Assembly (NCBI GenBank): GCA_964547995.1
Contig: CAZJRB010000032.1
Location: forward strand, 1-58,647
DNA length: 58,647 bases
Source: CAZJRB01 sp964547995
GTDB taxonomy: Bacteria; Planctomycetota; Planctomycetia; Pirellulales; Thermoguttaceae
Direction of reading: 5' to 3'
Shown here: positions 1-7,610 of the stretch, in pieces
Numbering within the stretch: position 1 is the stretch's first letter
How the letters are laid out: each line of letters starts with the position of its first letter
Translations under genes and position numbers: made by a program
The notes under the pieces: model-generated
Databases searched by the model: none
What the model was told of the DNA's origin: nothing
The model's input: the letters and a program-made list of their open reading frames with translations, nothing else

Positions 1-126
1 AGGTTTCGAGTTTTCCATTTTTTGGCCAAAAATCACGCTTGATTGAGGACTAGTCTTAGCAAACGCATTCGTAACCAACTCCGACCATTAACTCACAGAC
101 GGTATAACGGTTGCCGTGAGGCGCAA

Positions 127-151
127 GAAATAGTCGCGTTGCGACTATTTC
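127..151 (-). terminator. Hairpin overlapping the sulfatase stop codon
   Basis: A perfect inverted repeat with 11-nt arms (127-137 and 141-151) and a 3-nt loop covers the TAG stop of the minus-strand sulfatase. On the minus strand the stem is followed by a short U-rich stretch, TTTCTTG, so it may act as a weak intrinsic terminator. The rest of 1-144 holds no coding sequence I can support. Confidence 0.45.
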
Positions 152-1794
152 TCATCGCTCTCCATGGCGTTGTTCGGCTCAAAGCCTTTTGGAATCTTGG
201 TTGCGCGGAGGATTGCCGTCAATTTCTCGCGCAATTGCTCTTGGGTTTCCGCATATTTCGCATTGCCCGCCAGGTTGACCCACTCGTTCGGATCCTTGTC
301 GTGGTCGTAGAGTTCTTCTTCACCATTACCGCAAAGCGTATACCGGTAACGGTTGGAACGAACCGAGAAATGTGGATTCACCTTACCGTCCCGGATGCCC
401 ATCAAGGCCACCGGAGGTCCGTTCCACTCCTCACGGTCAGGGTTCTCCAACAGCGGCCGGAGTGAATAACCTTCGAGCGGCATATTGCTGCGGCCTTTGT
501 TGGGGTGCTCGGGAAGTCCGCACAAGTCCGCCAGGGTGGGATAGACGTCGATCAAGGAAACGGGATGTTCGCAGGTCCGGCCGTTTCCCCGGGAGCCCGG
601 AACATGAATGAAAAGCGGTACGCGCGTCGACTCGTCCCACAGATGCCACTTCTGGAGGCAGTCCTTTTCGCCCACGTGGTATCCGTTGTCACCGGTCAGA
701 ACCACGATCGTATTGTCGCGGTATTCGCTCGCATCCAGGGCATCCAGCACTTTGCCGATCTGATCGTCTGCGAATGCCGTGCAGGCCAGATAAGCCCGCA
801 CCCATTCTTTCCATGCCGTTTCACCGCCGGCCTCGGTCAAGGCGTGATATTTCTTGAAGCCCCATTGCCACCGGTTGCGCAGAACCGAAGCACAATCTTC
901 GAGGTCGCTCTTCCGGTACGGCGGGAGCTGAACGTCTTCCGAGGGAAACATGTCGAAGTATTTCCCGGGAGCGTAGAGCGGTGTGTGCGGGCGGATGAAG
1001 CCGACTCCCAGGTAGAAGGGACGAGCATGCTTCTTCTTCAGGATGTCCACCGCCCAGTCGGCCGATATTTCATCCGGCATTTTGTCGCGGTCGTTGTTAT
1101 TCACGTACCGAAAGGGTTTCCCGTTACTACAATACCACCCTCTAGCGCCGGGTATTCCTTTGACCGCCCCCGCTTTCCAGTGCGGCACATTGGACAACGG
1201 GCCGTAGTTGAGATCGCGATGCATTTGGACCGGGAGATGCTTTTTCCACGTTTCAAACTGTGCGGGGTGAGGCGTGTTGCTCGGGCCGCCTTTCCCCTGC
1301 CACGGCCAGGGGCCGTAGTCGGGGCCGATCCCGTACGCGGTATAAAAATCACCGCCGGCCCCCTCGTGCAGCAACTTGCCGGTGCCGTAGGAGTCATATC
1401 CGTTGTTGCGAAAGTGGAGCGGCAACGGCACACACCCCCGAAGCGAAGGGACTGTGTTCCACCGGGCAAAACCATAATCATTCAGGGTCTGGGGATACAA
1501 CCCCGAAAACAGGCATTTGCGCGAGGGGCCGCACACCGGCACGACAACATGGGCGTTGGTGAAGCTCACGCTCCTCTGCCGAAGACGGTCCATGTTCGGA
1601 GTTCTTGCCTTCGGGTGCCCCGGCGGGTGCAGTGCCCAGTCATTGAGATCGTCGCAGATAATCAGCAGCACATTGGGCCGCGCCGGCGGTCCGTCCGCCG
1701 CACGCATCGGGGAACTGCAGGCAAGTGCAGCCACGCCGAGACAAAACGATCTAAGAAAACCCCTTCGATCAATTCCATGAGTGCTGCGGTGCAT
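145..1794 (-). CDS. Tat-exported type I sulfatase
   Basis: The 549-residue protein belongs to the formylglycine-dependent sulfatases (alkaline phosphatase superfamily), which hydrolyse sulfate esters, often of polysaccharides. The N-terminus has a twin-arginine signal (RRGFLRSF at about residue 10, then a hydrophobic stretch and an A-x-A-like end near 33). Mature sequence begins with PNVLLIICDDLND, whose aspartates bind calcium. The maturation motif C-G-P-S-R is at residues 88-92, so Cys88 would become formylglycine. Metal and sulfate-site segments are visible further on (RPHTPLYAP, TGDNGYHVGEK, QKWHLWDESTRVPL). The layout is closest to iduronate-2-sulfatase-like enzymes; the substrate cannot be read from the sequence. 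The start is supported by a purine-rich AAGGAAA upstream. An attC-like site lies 19 nt before the start, as if this were a cassette gene. Confidence 0.93.
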   Translation of the reverse strand: MHRSTHGIDRRGFLRSFCLGVAALACSSPMRAADGPPARPNVLLIICDDLNDWALHPPGHPKARTPNMDRLRQRSVSFTNAHVVVPVCGPSRKCLFSGLYPQTLNDYGFARWNTVPSLRGCVPLPLHFRNNGYDSYGTGKLLHEGAGGDFYTAYGIGPDYGPWPWQGKGGPSNTPHPAQFETWKKHLPVQMHRDLNYGPLSNVPHWKAGAVKGIPGARGWYCSNGKPFRYVNNNDRDKMPDEISADWAVDILKKKHARPFYLGVGFIRPHTPLYAPGKYFDMFPSEDVQLPPYRKSDLEDCASVLRNRWQWGFKKYHALTEAGGETAWKEWVRAYLACTAFADDQIGKVLDALDASEYRDNTIVVLTGDNGYHVGEKDCLQKWHLWDESTRVPLFIHVPGSRGNGRTCEHPVSLIDVYPTLADLCGLPEHPNKGRSNMPLEGYSLRPLLENPDREEWNGPPVALMGIRDGKVNPHFSVRSNRYRYTLCGNGEEELYDHDKDPNEWVNLAGNAKYAETQEQLREKLTAILRATKIPKGFEPNNAMESDEK

Positions 1795-1812
1795 TAGCCA
1801 ATTTATTTCCTT

Positions 1813-1880
1813 GCCGAACGGTTAAGCTGAGCGGCGTTGAGTAGTCCTGCTCGGCGTCCGCCTCCAGCGTCTGGTTCTCC
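1813..1880 (-). other. attC-like recombination site A
   Basis: Read on the minus strand, the 68-bp site has an R''-like GGAGAAC (1880-1874), a 5-nt spacer, an L''-like arm starting GCTGGAGGCG (1868-1859), a variable centre, an L'-like arm ending GCTCAGC (1836-1826), a 6-nt spacer and an R'-like GTTCGGC (1819-1813). The arms pair imperfectly, as in integron attC sites. It fills the gap between the hydrolase stop and the sulfatase start. It is the least regular of the sites that keep both R boxes. Confidence 0.4.
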
Positions 1881-1896
1881 CGGCTCCTGCCGATAC

Positions 1897-2673
1897 CTAA
1901 TTGTGTCCGTCTCGCTTCTTCGAGAACATCCAGTCGTAAAACTCCGCAGTGGAAAAGACGACTCGTCCCGCTCTGTGTCCCTCGTCGGGGTAAATCTTGA
2001 GTTTCGCTTCCTTGCCGCCTGCTTTTCGAATCGCGGCAATCATGCGTTCCGACCGTTCCGCCGGGACGACTTTGTCCTTGGCTCCGGCAAAGGCATACAC
2101 GGGCACCTTGGCCAGGTTGGCGGCCCACTGGTCGAGATCCGGCGTCACATCTTTCGGCCCGCCCGGACCGATCCCACCAACGACCGGTGCGATGGCCGCG
2201 AAGTGTTCCGGATTGTGGCCGCCCCAAACCCACGATCCATAGCCGCCCATGCTGTTGCCCGTAAGGTAGATTCTCTTGTCATCAACCGGAAGCGTCGCCT
2301 TCAGATGCGCAAGAAGAACGTTGAGATCCTCCGGAATCCAACCGCCCCCTTCTTTTGTCTTCTTAAGACATTGGGGCGCCACAACGATGCAGGGCCCTTT
2401 ACCGAACTTCTCGATCCCTTGCCACACTCGCGCCGGCTGGCCTTGAATCCTACGGACATCATCCCCCACCCCGCCGGCGCCGTGGAGATAGATCAACAAA
2501 GGCAGTGCAATCTCGGACTTCCCTTTCGGCGAGAAAACCAAATACCGGGGATTCAAACACTCGGTCTTCTTCTGAAGGCTCGGATCGAGGGTGCCGACGA
2601 CCGGGCCCTCGTCTTGTGCAACAGCCGAACAGACAAAAGCGAGCAGTGACGCAAACAACACCATGGTCTTCAT
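1897..2673 (-). CDS. Secreted alpha/beta hydrolase (esterase/peptidase S9-like)
   Basis: The 258-residue protein has an N-terminal signal peptide (about 19 residues, ending A-V-A-Q) and an alpha/beta hydrolase fold related to the secreted esterase/prolyl-oligopeptidase-like PHB-depolymerase group. The oxyanion strand reads LIYLHGAGG, the nucleophile elbow is G-N-S-M-G-G (Ser at about residue 142), the acid is likely Asp in AGAKDKVVP, and the histidine is in YPDEGHRAG. It is predicted periplasmic or extracellular. Its start lies 12 nt after attC-like site B and its stop lies 17 nt before site A, the arrangement of an integron gene cassette. The substrate is unknown; a carboxylesterase acting on plant or algal esters would fit the sulfatase next door, but this is inference. 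Confidence 0.88.
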   Translation of the reverse strand: MKTMVLFASLLAFVCSAVAQDEGPVVGTLDPSLQKKTECLNPRYLVFSPKGKSEIALPLLIYLHGAGGVGDDVRRIQGQPARVWQGIEKFGKGPCIVVAPQCLKKTKEGGGWIPEDLNVLLAHLKATLPVDDKRIYLTGNSMGGYGSWVWGGHNPEHFAAIAPVVGGIGPGGPKDVTPDLDQWAANLAKVPVYAFAGAKDKVVPAERSERMIAAIRKAGGKEAKLKIYPDEGHRAGRVVFSTAEFYDWMFSKKRDGHN

Positions 2674-2685
2674 GGGACTCTCAGG

Positions 2686-2746
2686 GGCTAAAGGTTAGCT
2701 TCAGCAGCGCGGCTTGTCCGCGTCCGTCTGTAAGTGCTGGTTCACC
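2686..2746 (-). other. attC-like recombination site B
   Basis: The 61-bp site on the minus strand has R'' GGTGAAC (2746-2740), a 5-nt spacer, L'' CTTACAG (2734-2728), L' CTGAAGC (2704-2698), a 5-nt spacer and R' TTTAGCC (2692-2686), where G would be expected first. L'' carries one unpaired A relative to L', the asymmetric extra base typical of attC. Its core (2698-2734) matches site D (8450-8486) in 36 of 37 bases. Confidence 0.65.
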
Positions 2747-2845
2747 CTTATCGTAATCTATCCTGTAAAGAAATCAATACAAATGGTTAGGGGCGGCCGA
2801 TAAATAACTTCCCGGTTTCGTTCTTCGTTCTTCAATACGAGGTGC

Positions 2846-2877
2846 TGGAGTTGTGGAGTATTGGAGTATTGGAGTAG
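2846..2877 (+). repeat. Tandem octamer repeat
   Basis: Four 8-bp units of the form TGGAGTxx run head to tail (TGGAGTTG, TGGAGTAT twice, TGGAGTAG). They sit just upstream of a truncated gene remnant and may mark a slippage or deletion junction. Confidence 0.7.
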
Positions 2878-3168
2878 TGGAATGTCCCTAATATTCCGAA
2901 GCTGAAGAAGTACGAGCAGTGCATCGGAATATACGACGATTGGGAGAACATCACAAGCGCGCGAGAAAAGAAGACCCCCGACGGCCTAGCGATTCAGTTC
3001 TTCGCCGCCCAAGCGATGTTGTTGCGGGCCAAAGAGCCGGACGAGGATCTGAAGGCGAGTAGCAGGAGTGAGTTGCGCCGAACTGCCAAGAGACTTCTCC
3101 AATCTGTCGCGGAAGCTCCGGGGGATTATCAGGAACTCGCCAAGAAGCGGCTGTCGGAGCTTCCTTGA
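2878..3168 (+). pseudogene. 5'-truncated remnant of a helical, TPR-like protein gene
   Basis: An open frame of about 96 codons runs to a TGA at 3166-3168 but begins directly after an in-frame TAG, with no usable start codon near its 5' end. The translated piece is strongly helical and charged (KLKKYEQCIGIYDDW, IQFFAAQAMLLRAKE, APGDYQELAKKRLSELP) and resembles the C-terminal tail of large tetratricopeptide-type secreted proteins of planctomycetes. I could not assign a family. Loss of the 5' part next to a tandem octamer repeat points to a deletion or a fragment carried in with neighbouring mobile DNA. It could instead be a small gene with an internal start, but that would leave only a short peptide. 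Confidence 0.5.
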
Positions 3169-3314
3169 ACCAGTCGACCCGGCGAAGGATAATCCACGGC
3201 TCTCACCATCGTTTCTTGCATTGTGGGACCGACGCGGGTATCATTAACACATCCGCTGCCGCGCTGGCACTTCGGGAAGCGAGCTTCTATGTCCGGCCAT
3301 GTGGGAAATCCGCG

Positions 3315-5966
3315 ATGCGTCGATCCTTCCTAGTCGTGATCATTGCCCTTGCACCACTCGCCCATGGGGAGCACGTTACCCGTGCGGATGCAGTTGACGT
3401 TGCTGCGTTGCGATTGGCGATTAGCGACCTGATGACGACGTTCGGCAACCGTTATCCCAAGGGACAGAAATTACTCGACCAGCTCGCGGAACGGGAGAAG
3501 GTGAAGAACGCCAAGGGGCTCGCTCTGCTGAAGCGAGAGGCTTTGCTGGCCAACCCACTCGTGAGCGACCCCCCGATTCTGTTCGTCACCCGGCAGCAGT
3601 ATTCGAACAACCACGGCACCGAAGCGACGATGTGCCAAACCGGCGAGATCAACACCAGGCACTTTCGCGGCGGCGGGGCCATGAAAGTGCTTGAGTTGCC
3701 GAGCGGCCGTGTGACCACGATTCTCGAACTGCCCAAGGGAGTCGCCCGCGATCCGGAGGTGCATTTCGATGGGAAGAAGGTCCTCTTCTCCATGCGGCGG
3801 AACATCGAGGACGACTATCACCTGTACGAAATCAACACGGACGGCTCCGGCCTGAAGCAACTTACCACGGGCTCGCGGCTTACGGACATCCAGCCGGTCT
3901 ACATGCCCGACGGGAAGATCGTCTTCAGCTCGACGCGGGAGCCAAAATACATCCCGTGCCAGCGGCACCTGATGGCCAACCTCTACACGTGCGACGGCGA
4001 CGGCTCGAACATCCGCCAGATCGGCCACAACACGCAGTTCGAGGGCCGGGCGAGCCTGATGCCCGACGGGCGGATTCTCTACACCCGCTGGGAATACGTC
4101 GACAAACACTTCGCCCCGGCGTACGGCCTGTGGACGGTGAACCCGGACGGAACGAACCACGCCCTGTACTACGGCGGCTACGGTTGGCAGCCCAGCGCGA
4201 TCGTCGACGCCCGGATCATCCCCGGCACACAGAAGTTCGTCGCCGTCTTTTCGGCCGTACACGAGTTGGCGTGGGGGGCGATGGTCGTGGCCGACCGCTC
4301 GCGCGGGCTTGATGGCATGGAACCGATCGTCAAGAGCTGGCCCGCCGACATTGGGCCGTGGATGAAGCAATGGAACGTGCTCGGGCGTATCGGCAACGGC
4401 TACGACAGCTTCCGCCGAGTGCCAATCAAGTACGAAGACCCCTTCCCGCTTTCCGAAAAGTACTTCCTCTGCTCGCGGAGCATGTCGCCCGGACGCGGTG
4501 CTTCGCTGATGGGACTTTTTCTGGTTGATGTCTTCGGCAACGAGGTTTGCCTGCACACCGAAAATCCGGGCTGTTTCGATCCGATGCCGATTGTCCCGCG
4601 CAAGCGCCCGCCGGCCGTGCCGTCGCGGGTCGATCTTTCAGAGGATTCGGGCACGTTCTACGTGCAGGACGTCTACACCGGCGAGTTCATGGACCGGGTG
4701 CCGCGCGGGACGGTCAAGTCCCTGCGGATTGTCGAGGCCCCGCCGAAACGGACTTTCCCGCCTTGGAACATCGGCGATTGGACCCCCGCCCTGAGTGCCG
4801 ACAGCCATCATCCGGTCGCGGTCAATTGGGATCACTACAACAACAAGTGCGTGCTGGGCAAGGTGCCGGTCGAAGCCGACGGCTCGGCCCATTTCACTGT
4901 ACCGGCCGGGAAGTTCGTCTATTTTCAGCTTCTCGACGAAAACGGCATGATGATCCACAGCATGAGGAGCGGCACGATGCTCCAGCCGGGCGAATCGGCG
5001 TCGTGTGTCGGGTGCCATGAAAACCGGCTGACGACCGGAAAGCCGGAGCCGAGCAAATCGACGTTGGCCATGAAACGCCCGCCGAGCGAGATCGAGCCGT
5101 GGTACGGCCCGCCGCGAAACTTCAGCTACACGGCCGAAGTCCAGCCGGTGCTCGATCGGCACTGCGCCGGCTGCCACGATTACGGCAAGGAGGCCGAGGG
5201 GCTCAACCTTTCGGGCGACAAGGGCATCGCGTTCAACGCGTCCTACTCATCGCTGCGGAGCCGTTCGCCGGCCGTTTGGCTGCCGCCGGAGCCGGGCGAG
5301 CAGAAACCGCTGATCAGTGCCGTCGGCGCCGGGCCGGTCAAGGTCATCCCGCCGTACTCCTGGGGCTCGCATCGAAGCCGTCTGGCCGAGATGCTGCTGG
5401 CGGCGATGAAAGACGACGCGAAATCGCAGGCCGATTCGCCGTGCCCCAGCATGAGGAAACTCCGGCTCGACCGGGAATCCTTCGACCGGATCGTCACGTG
5501 GATCGACCTGAACACGCCGTACTACCCGTCGCACGCGACCTACTACGCCGCCAACACGTTCGGCCGTTGTCCGTTGGATCACCGGCAACTCACACAACTC
5601 GGCAAGGTCCTTGGCGCCGTCGGTGGCAACAAGACGTTCCGCTGGGGGAACGCCACCCGCTACTCCGGCACAGGCTTGAGCCGTCTGGTAATGACCGGCA
5701 ACACGCCGTGCAACTTCACACGCCCGGAGCACAGTGCGTGCTTGGCGGTCTTCCGTGACGACAACGATCCCAAATACCGCGAGGCCCTGGCGATCATCCA
5801 ATCCGGCCGCGAGATGCTCGAAAAGCACCCCCGGCTCGACATGCCCGGCTTCGAGCCGTGCGAGACCGACCGTGCAAGAATCGCCCGGCACAACGCCCGC
5901 CGCCAAACAGAAGCCGCCAATCGCGCAGCCATCGCCCGCGGCGAGAAGATTGGCGGGAAGCAGTAA
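3315..5966 (+). CDS. HzsA-like beta-propeller protein with two c-type haem motifs
   Basis: The 883-residue exported protein begins with a signal peptide (MRRSFLVVIIALAPLAHG); an upstream TTG would add 50 residues that do not resemble a signal, so ATG 3315 is chosen. A beta-propeller built of PD40/TolB-like repeats follows (DPEVHFDGKKVLFS, QPVYMPDGKIVFS, RASLMPDGRILYT), as in the middle domain of the hydrazine synthase alpha subunit. Two CxxCH haem-attachment motifs lie at about residues 564-568 (CVGCH) and 617-621 (CAGCH), as expected for a dihaem periplasmic protein. HzsA homologues are widespread in planctomycetes that are not anammox bacteria, so no hydrazine chemistry is claimed. No HzsB/C neighbours are present. 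The C-terminal region contains the pattern LRLDRESFDRIVTWIDLNTPYYP, common in planctomycete cytochrome-like proteins. Confidence 0.85.
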   Translation: MRRSFLVVIIALAPLAHGEHVTRADAVDVAALRLAISDLMTTFGNRYPKGQKLLDQLAEREKVKNAKGLALLKREALLANPLVSDPPILFVTRQQYSNNHGTEATMCQTGEINTRHFRGGGAMKVLELPSGRVTTILELPKGVARDPEVHFDGKKVLFSMRRNIEDDYHLYEINTDGSGLKQLTTGSRLTDIQPVYMPDGKIVFSSTREPKYIPCQRHLMANLYTCDGDGSNIRQIGHNTQFEGRASLMPDGRILYTRWEYVDKHFAPAYGLWTVNPDGTNHALYYGGYGWQPSAIVDARIIPGTQKFVAVFSAVHELAWGAMVVADRSRGLDGMEPIVKSWPADIGPWMKQWNVLGRIGNGYDSFRRVPIKYEDPFPLSEKYFLCSRSMSPGRGASLMGLFLVDVFGNEVCLHTENPGCFDPMPIVPRKRPPAVPSRVDLSEDSGTFYVQDVYTGEFMDRVPRGTVKSLRIVEAPPKRTFPPWNIGDWTPALSADSHHPVAVNWDHYNNKCVLGKVPVEADGSAHFTVPAGKFVYFQLLDENGMMIHSMRSGTMLQPGESASCVGCHENRLTTGKPEPSKSTLAMKRPPSEIEPWYGPPRNFSYTAEVQPVLDRHCAGCHDYGKEAEGLNLSGDKGIAFNASYSSLRSRSPAVWLPPEPGEQKPLISAVGAGPVKVIPPYSWGSHRSRLAEMLLAAMKDDAKSQADSPCPSMRKLRLDRESFDRIVTWIDLNTPYYPSHATYYAANTFGRCPLDHRQLTQLGKVLGAVGGNKTFRWGNATRYSGTGLSRLVMTGNTPCNFTRPEHSACLAVFRDDNDPKYREALAIIQSGREMLEKHPRLDMPGFEPCETDRARIARHNARRQTEAANRAAIARGEKIGGKQ

Positions 5967-5985
5967 TATCGCAACGGGCGCATCC

Positions 5986-6303
5986 TTACGATTCATCCTC
6001 TGAGAGAATCACGCGGGCGTCCCTCGCTCCGTGCAGTATGCGGCCGACACGTACCCTTCCTTGTGTCACGTGGTAGTAGATCACGTAGTTGCCGACCGAG
6101 AAGCTGCGGATGTCCTTGACAATATCTGCCAAATCCTGGCGAACCTCTCCCATAAAGGGGTTTTCGGCGAGCCGCACGAATTTGTCGTAGAGAGTCTCGA
6201 TAAGGCGGTCTGCGGTTTCTGGTCTGTCGTGTTCCGTGGCGATGTAGTCCCAGATGCTATGGAGGTCGTCTCTGGCCGACGGGGCGAGCGTATAGCGGTT
6301 CAT
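5986..6303 (-). CDS. RelE/ParE-family toxin
   Basis: The 105-residue protein matches type II toxins of the RelE/ParE superfamily: N-terminal YTLAPSARDDLHSIWDYIA, central LAENPFMGEVRQDL and C-terminal IYYHVTQGRVRVGRILHGARD. ParE members poison DNA gyrase and RelE members cleave mRNA; the long first helix pair and NPFMG favour the ParE branch. Its start overlaps the antitoxin stop by 4 nt (ATGA), so the pair is translationally coupled. Toxin-antitoxin pairs are frequent passengers of large integrons, which fits the surrounding attC-like sites. Confidence 0.88.
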   Translation of the reverse strand: MNRYTLAPSARDDLHSIWDYIATEHDRPETADRLIETLYDKFVRLAENPFMGEVRQDLADIVKDIRSFSVGNYVIYYHVTQGRVRVGRILHGARDARVILSEDES

Positions 6304-6563
6304 TGGGATTTCGCGGCTTTGCGGCGATCTCGCCCCCGTGCTTTGACGTCGTCAAAGAGGTCTCGCAGCCCCTTCTCGTCCAGCTCAATTCCCTCCCCTC
6401 GCTCGATCTCGTCGAATCCGGCTTTGACGTCCGCACGAAGCGACTCACGATCTCGGAGCAGACGAAATGCCTCTCGAACGACCTCCTCGGCCGACTGGTA
6501 CCGCCCACTGGCGATCGCCTCTTGAACGTACGGCTCGAATTCAGGGGGAATGGGGGTCGACAT
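6300..6563 (-). CDS. ParD-type antitoxin
   Basis: This 87-residue antitoxin pairs with the downstream toxin. The N-terminal part (IPPEFEPYVQEAIASGRYQSAEEVVREAFRLL) is a ribbon-helix-helix DNA-binding region of the ParD type, and the charged C-terminus (IERGEGIELDEKGLRDLFDDVKARGRDR) would wrap the toxin. The start at 6563 follows GCGAGGAG; a longer frame upstream runs through the promoter and is rejected. By family rule the protein represses its own promoter, here recognisable at 6595-6623. Confidence 0.85.
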   Translation of the reverse strand: MSTPIPPEFEPYVQEAIASGRYQSAEEVVREAFRLLRDRESLRADVKAGFDEIERGEGIELDEKGLRDLFDDVKARGRDRRKAAKSQ

Positions 6564-6594
6564 GTGCCGAAACTCCTCGCAACAGGGACTCTTT

Positions 6595-6623
6595 AGGATA
6601 CCATAGTGAGGCGGAACGGTCAA
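6595..6623 (-). promoter_or_regulatory. Promoter of the toxin-antitoxin operon
   Basis: On the minus strand TTGACC (6623-6618) and TATCCT (6600-6595) are separated by exactly 17 bp, 31 nt upstream of the antitoxin start. This is a good sigma-70-type match in a place where a toxin-antitoxin cassette would need its own promoter. Confidence 0.6.
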
Positions 6624-6633
6624 GGACGGCAGG

Positions 6634-6657
6634 AACTCGGCGCGCCGGCGCCAAGTT
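6634..6657 (-). terminator. Hairpin after the SGNH hydrolase gene
   Basis: A 10-bp stem with a 4-nt loop (arms 6648-6657 and 6634-6643, one G-U pair on the minus-strand RNA) lies 8 nt after the stop of the SGNH hydrolase gene. No U-tract follows, so termination activity is uncertain. Confidence 0.35.
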
Positions 6658-6665
6658 GCCTGAAT

Positions 6666-7421
6666 TCAGCGGACAGGACCTGCCGGCGGCGCTGGCCGGA
6701 GTTCACGGACCGTGCGGACCCACTCGTCCGCCATGATCTGATGGCCCGAGTAGGTCGGGTGGACGCCGTCCCAAATCCAGTGTTCGGCCGGGGCCTTCTC
6801 GCACGCGGCATCGAAGGCCCGCTGAAAACGGACCAGTGCGGCGTCGTACTTCTTGGCCAGCCGGGCAACAATCTCCTGCCGCTGCTTTATTCCCCCATAC
6901 CACGCGTCATAATTCGCTTTTTTGCGCCCCACCGGCAGCGTGAAGGGCTCGCATAGAACGAGACGCACCTTCGGGTTTGCCGCAACCGTATCCTTCAGCA
7001 GCTTGTCGTAAACCCGTTCGTACTGGTCCATGGGCATATTGCGGCTATTGTCGTTGACGCCTATCAGAATACTGAGGATGTCGGGTTTAAGATCGAGAGT
7101 ATCCTTCTGCCTTCGCTGTTGCAGATCGGTGACCTTGTGTCCGCTGCACCCGCGGTTCAGGAAGGTGAGATTCAGCTCGGGAAACGCGGCGCCGTATTTT
7201 GCCGCGATAATAAAGACGTAGCCGTGCCCGAGGATGTGGTTCGGGTCCTGGTTCCGGCCGCGCCGGCCGTCGGTAATGGAGTCGCCCTGGAACAGAATCC
7301 TGGCGCCCTTGCGAAAAACAGCAATGGGATCCGTTCCGTCTCGTCCCGGCGACTGGGCAAACAGCGCGGCGGCCGGTACGGTCAACACAAGTGGTGCAAG
7401 CAAGGCGATGCGCATGGTCAT
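6666..7421 (-). CDS. Secreted SGNH/GDSL hydrolase
   Basis: The 251-residue protein has a signal peptide (about 23 residues ending A-L-F-A-Q) and the four SGNH blocks: GDSITDG (nucleophile serine), GCSG (oxyanion glycine), GVND (oxyanion asparagine) and DGVHPTYSGH (catalytic Asp and His). Such enzymes are esterases, often carbohydrate acetylesterases, acting outside the cytoplasm. A Shine-Dalgarno AGGAGAG lies 5 nt before ATG 7421; a second ATG two codons later is possible. It is one of three secreted hydrolases on this strand, all in the attC-bordered region, which suggests a shared theme of decorating-group removal from polysaccharides. Confidence 0.9.
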   Translation of the reverse strand: MTMRIALLAPLVLTVPAAALFAQSPGRDGTDPIAVFRKGARILFQGDSITDGRRGRNQDPNHILGHGYVFIIAAKYGAAFPELNLTFLNRGCSGHKVTDLQQRRQKDTLDLKPDILSILIGVNDNSRNMPMDQYERVYDKLLKDTVAANPKVRLVLCEPFTLPVGRKKANYDAWYGGIKQRQEIVARLAKKYDAALVRFQRAFDAACEKAPAEHWIWDGVHPTYSGHQIMADEWVRTVRELRPAPPAGPVR

Positions 7422-7435
7422 TTAGTCTCTCCTGC

Positions 7436-7597
7436 AGGTAACGAACAAGTTATGTCGCGATCGTTTCCCGTGTTGAAGCAGTTTGTCATCGGTATCAATA
7501 GAATTCCGTAAATGCCTTGGCGTGGATACAGTTTCTGTGTTCTTGGCACGTCAAAGAACGGTCCCGGTAGTACGGCGGCTTCAACGACTGGTTATAC
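7436..7597 (-). other. Decayed attC-like site C
   Basis: On the minus strand a clean R'' GTATAAC (7597-7591), a 5-nt spacer and an L'' GTTGAAGC (7585-7578) are followed much later by its exact complement GCTTCAAC (7479-7472). The R' expected 5 nt further on is missing; GTTACCT at 7442-7436, 15 nt before the next start, is the only candidate. It sits between two minus-strand genes like the other sites but looks damaged. Confidence 0.3.
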
Positions 7598-7610
7598 GGC
7601 ATTTCCGCGC

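Noticed and set aside
93..120. Another attC-like site beyond the sulfatase stop (contains GTATAAC at 102-108)
   Set aside because: No paired L arms at the right distance could be found on either strand, so only the R-like box remains.
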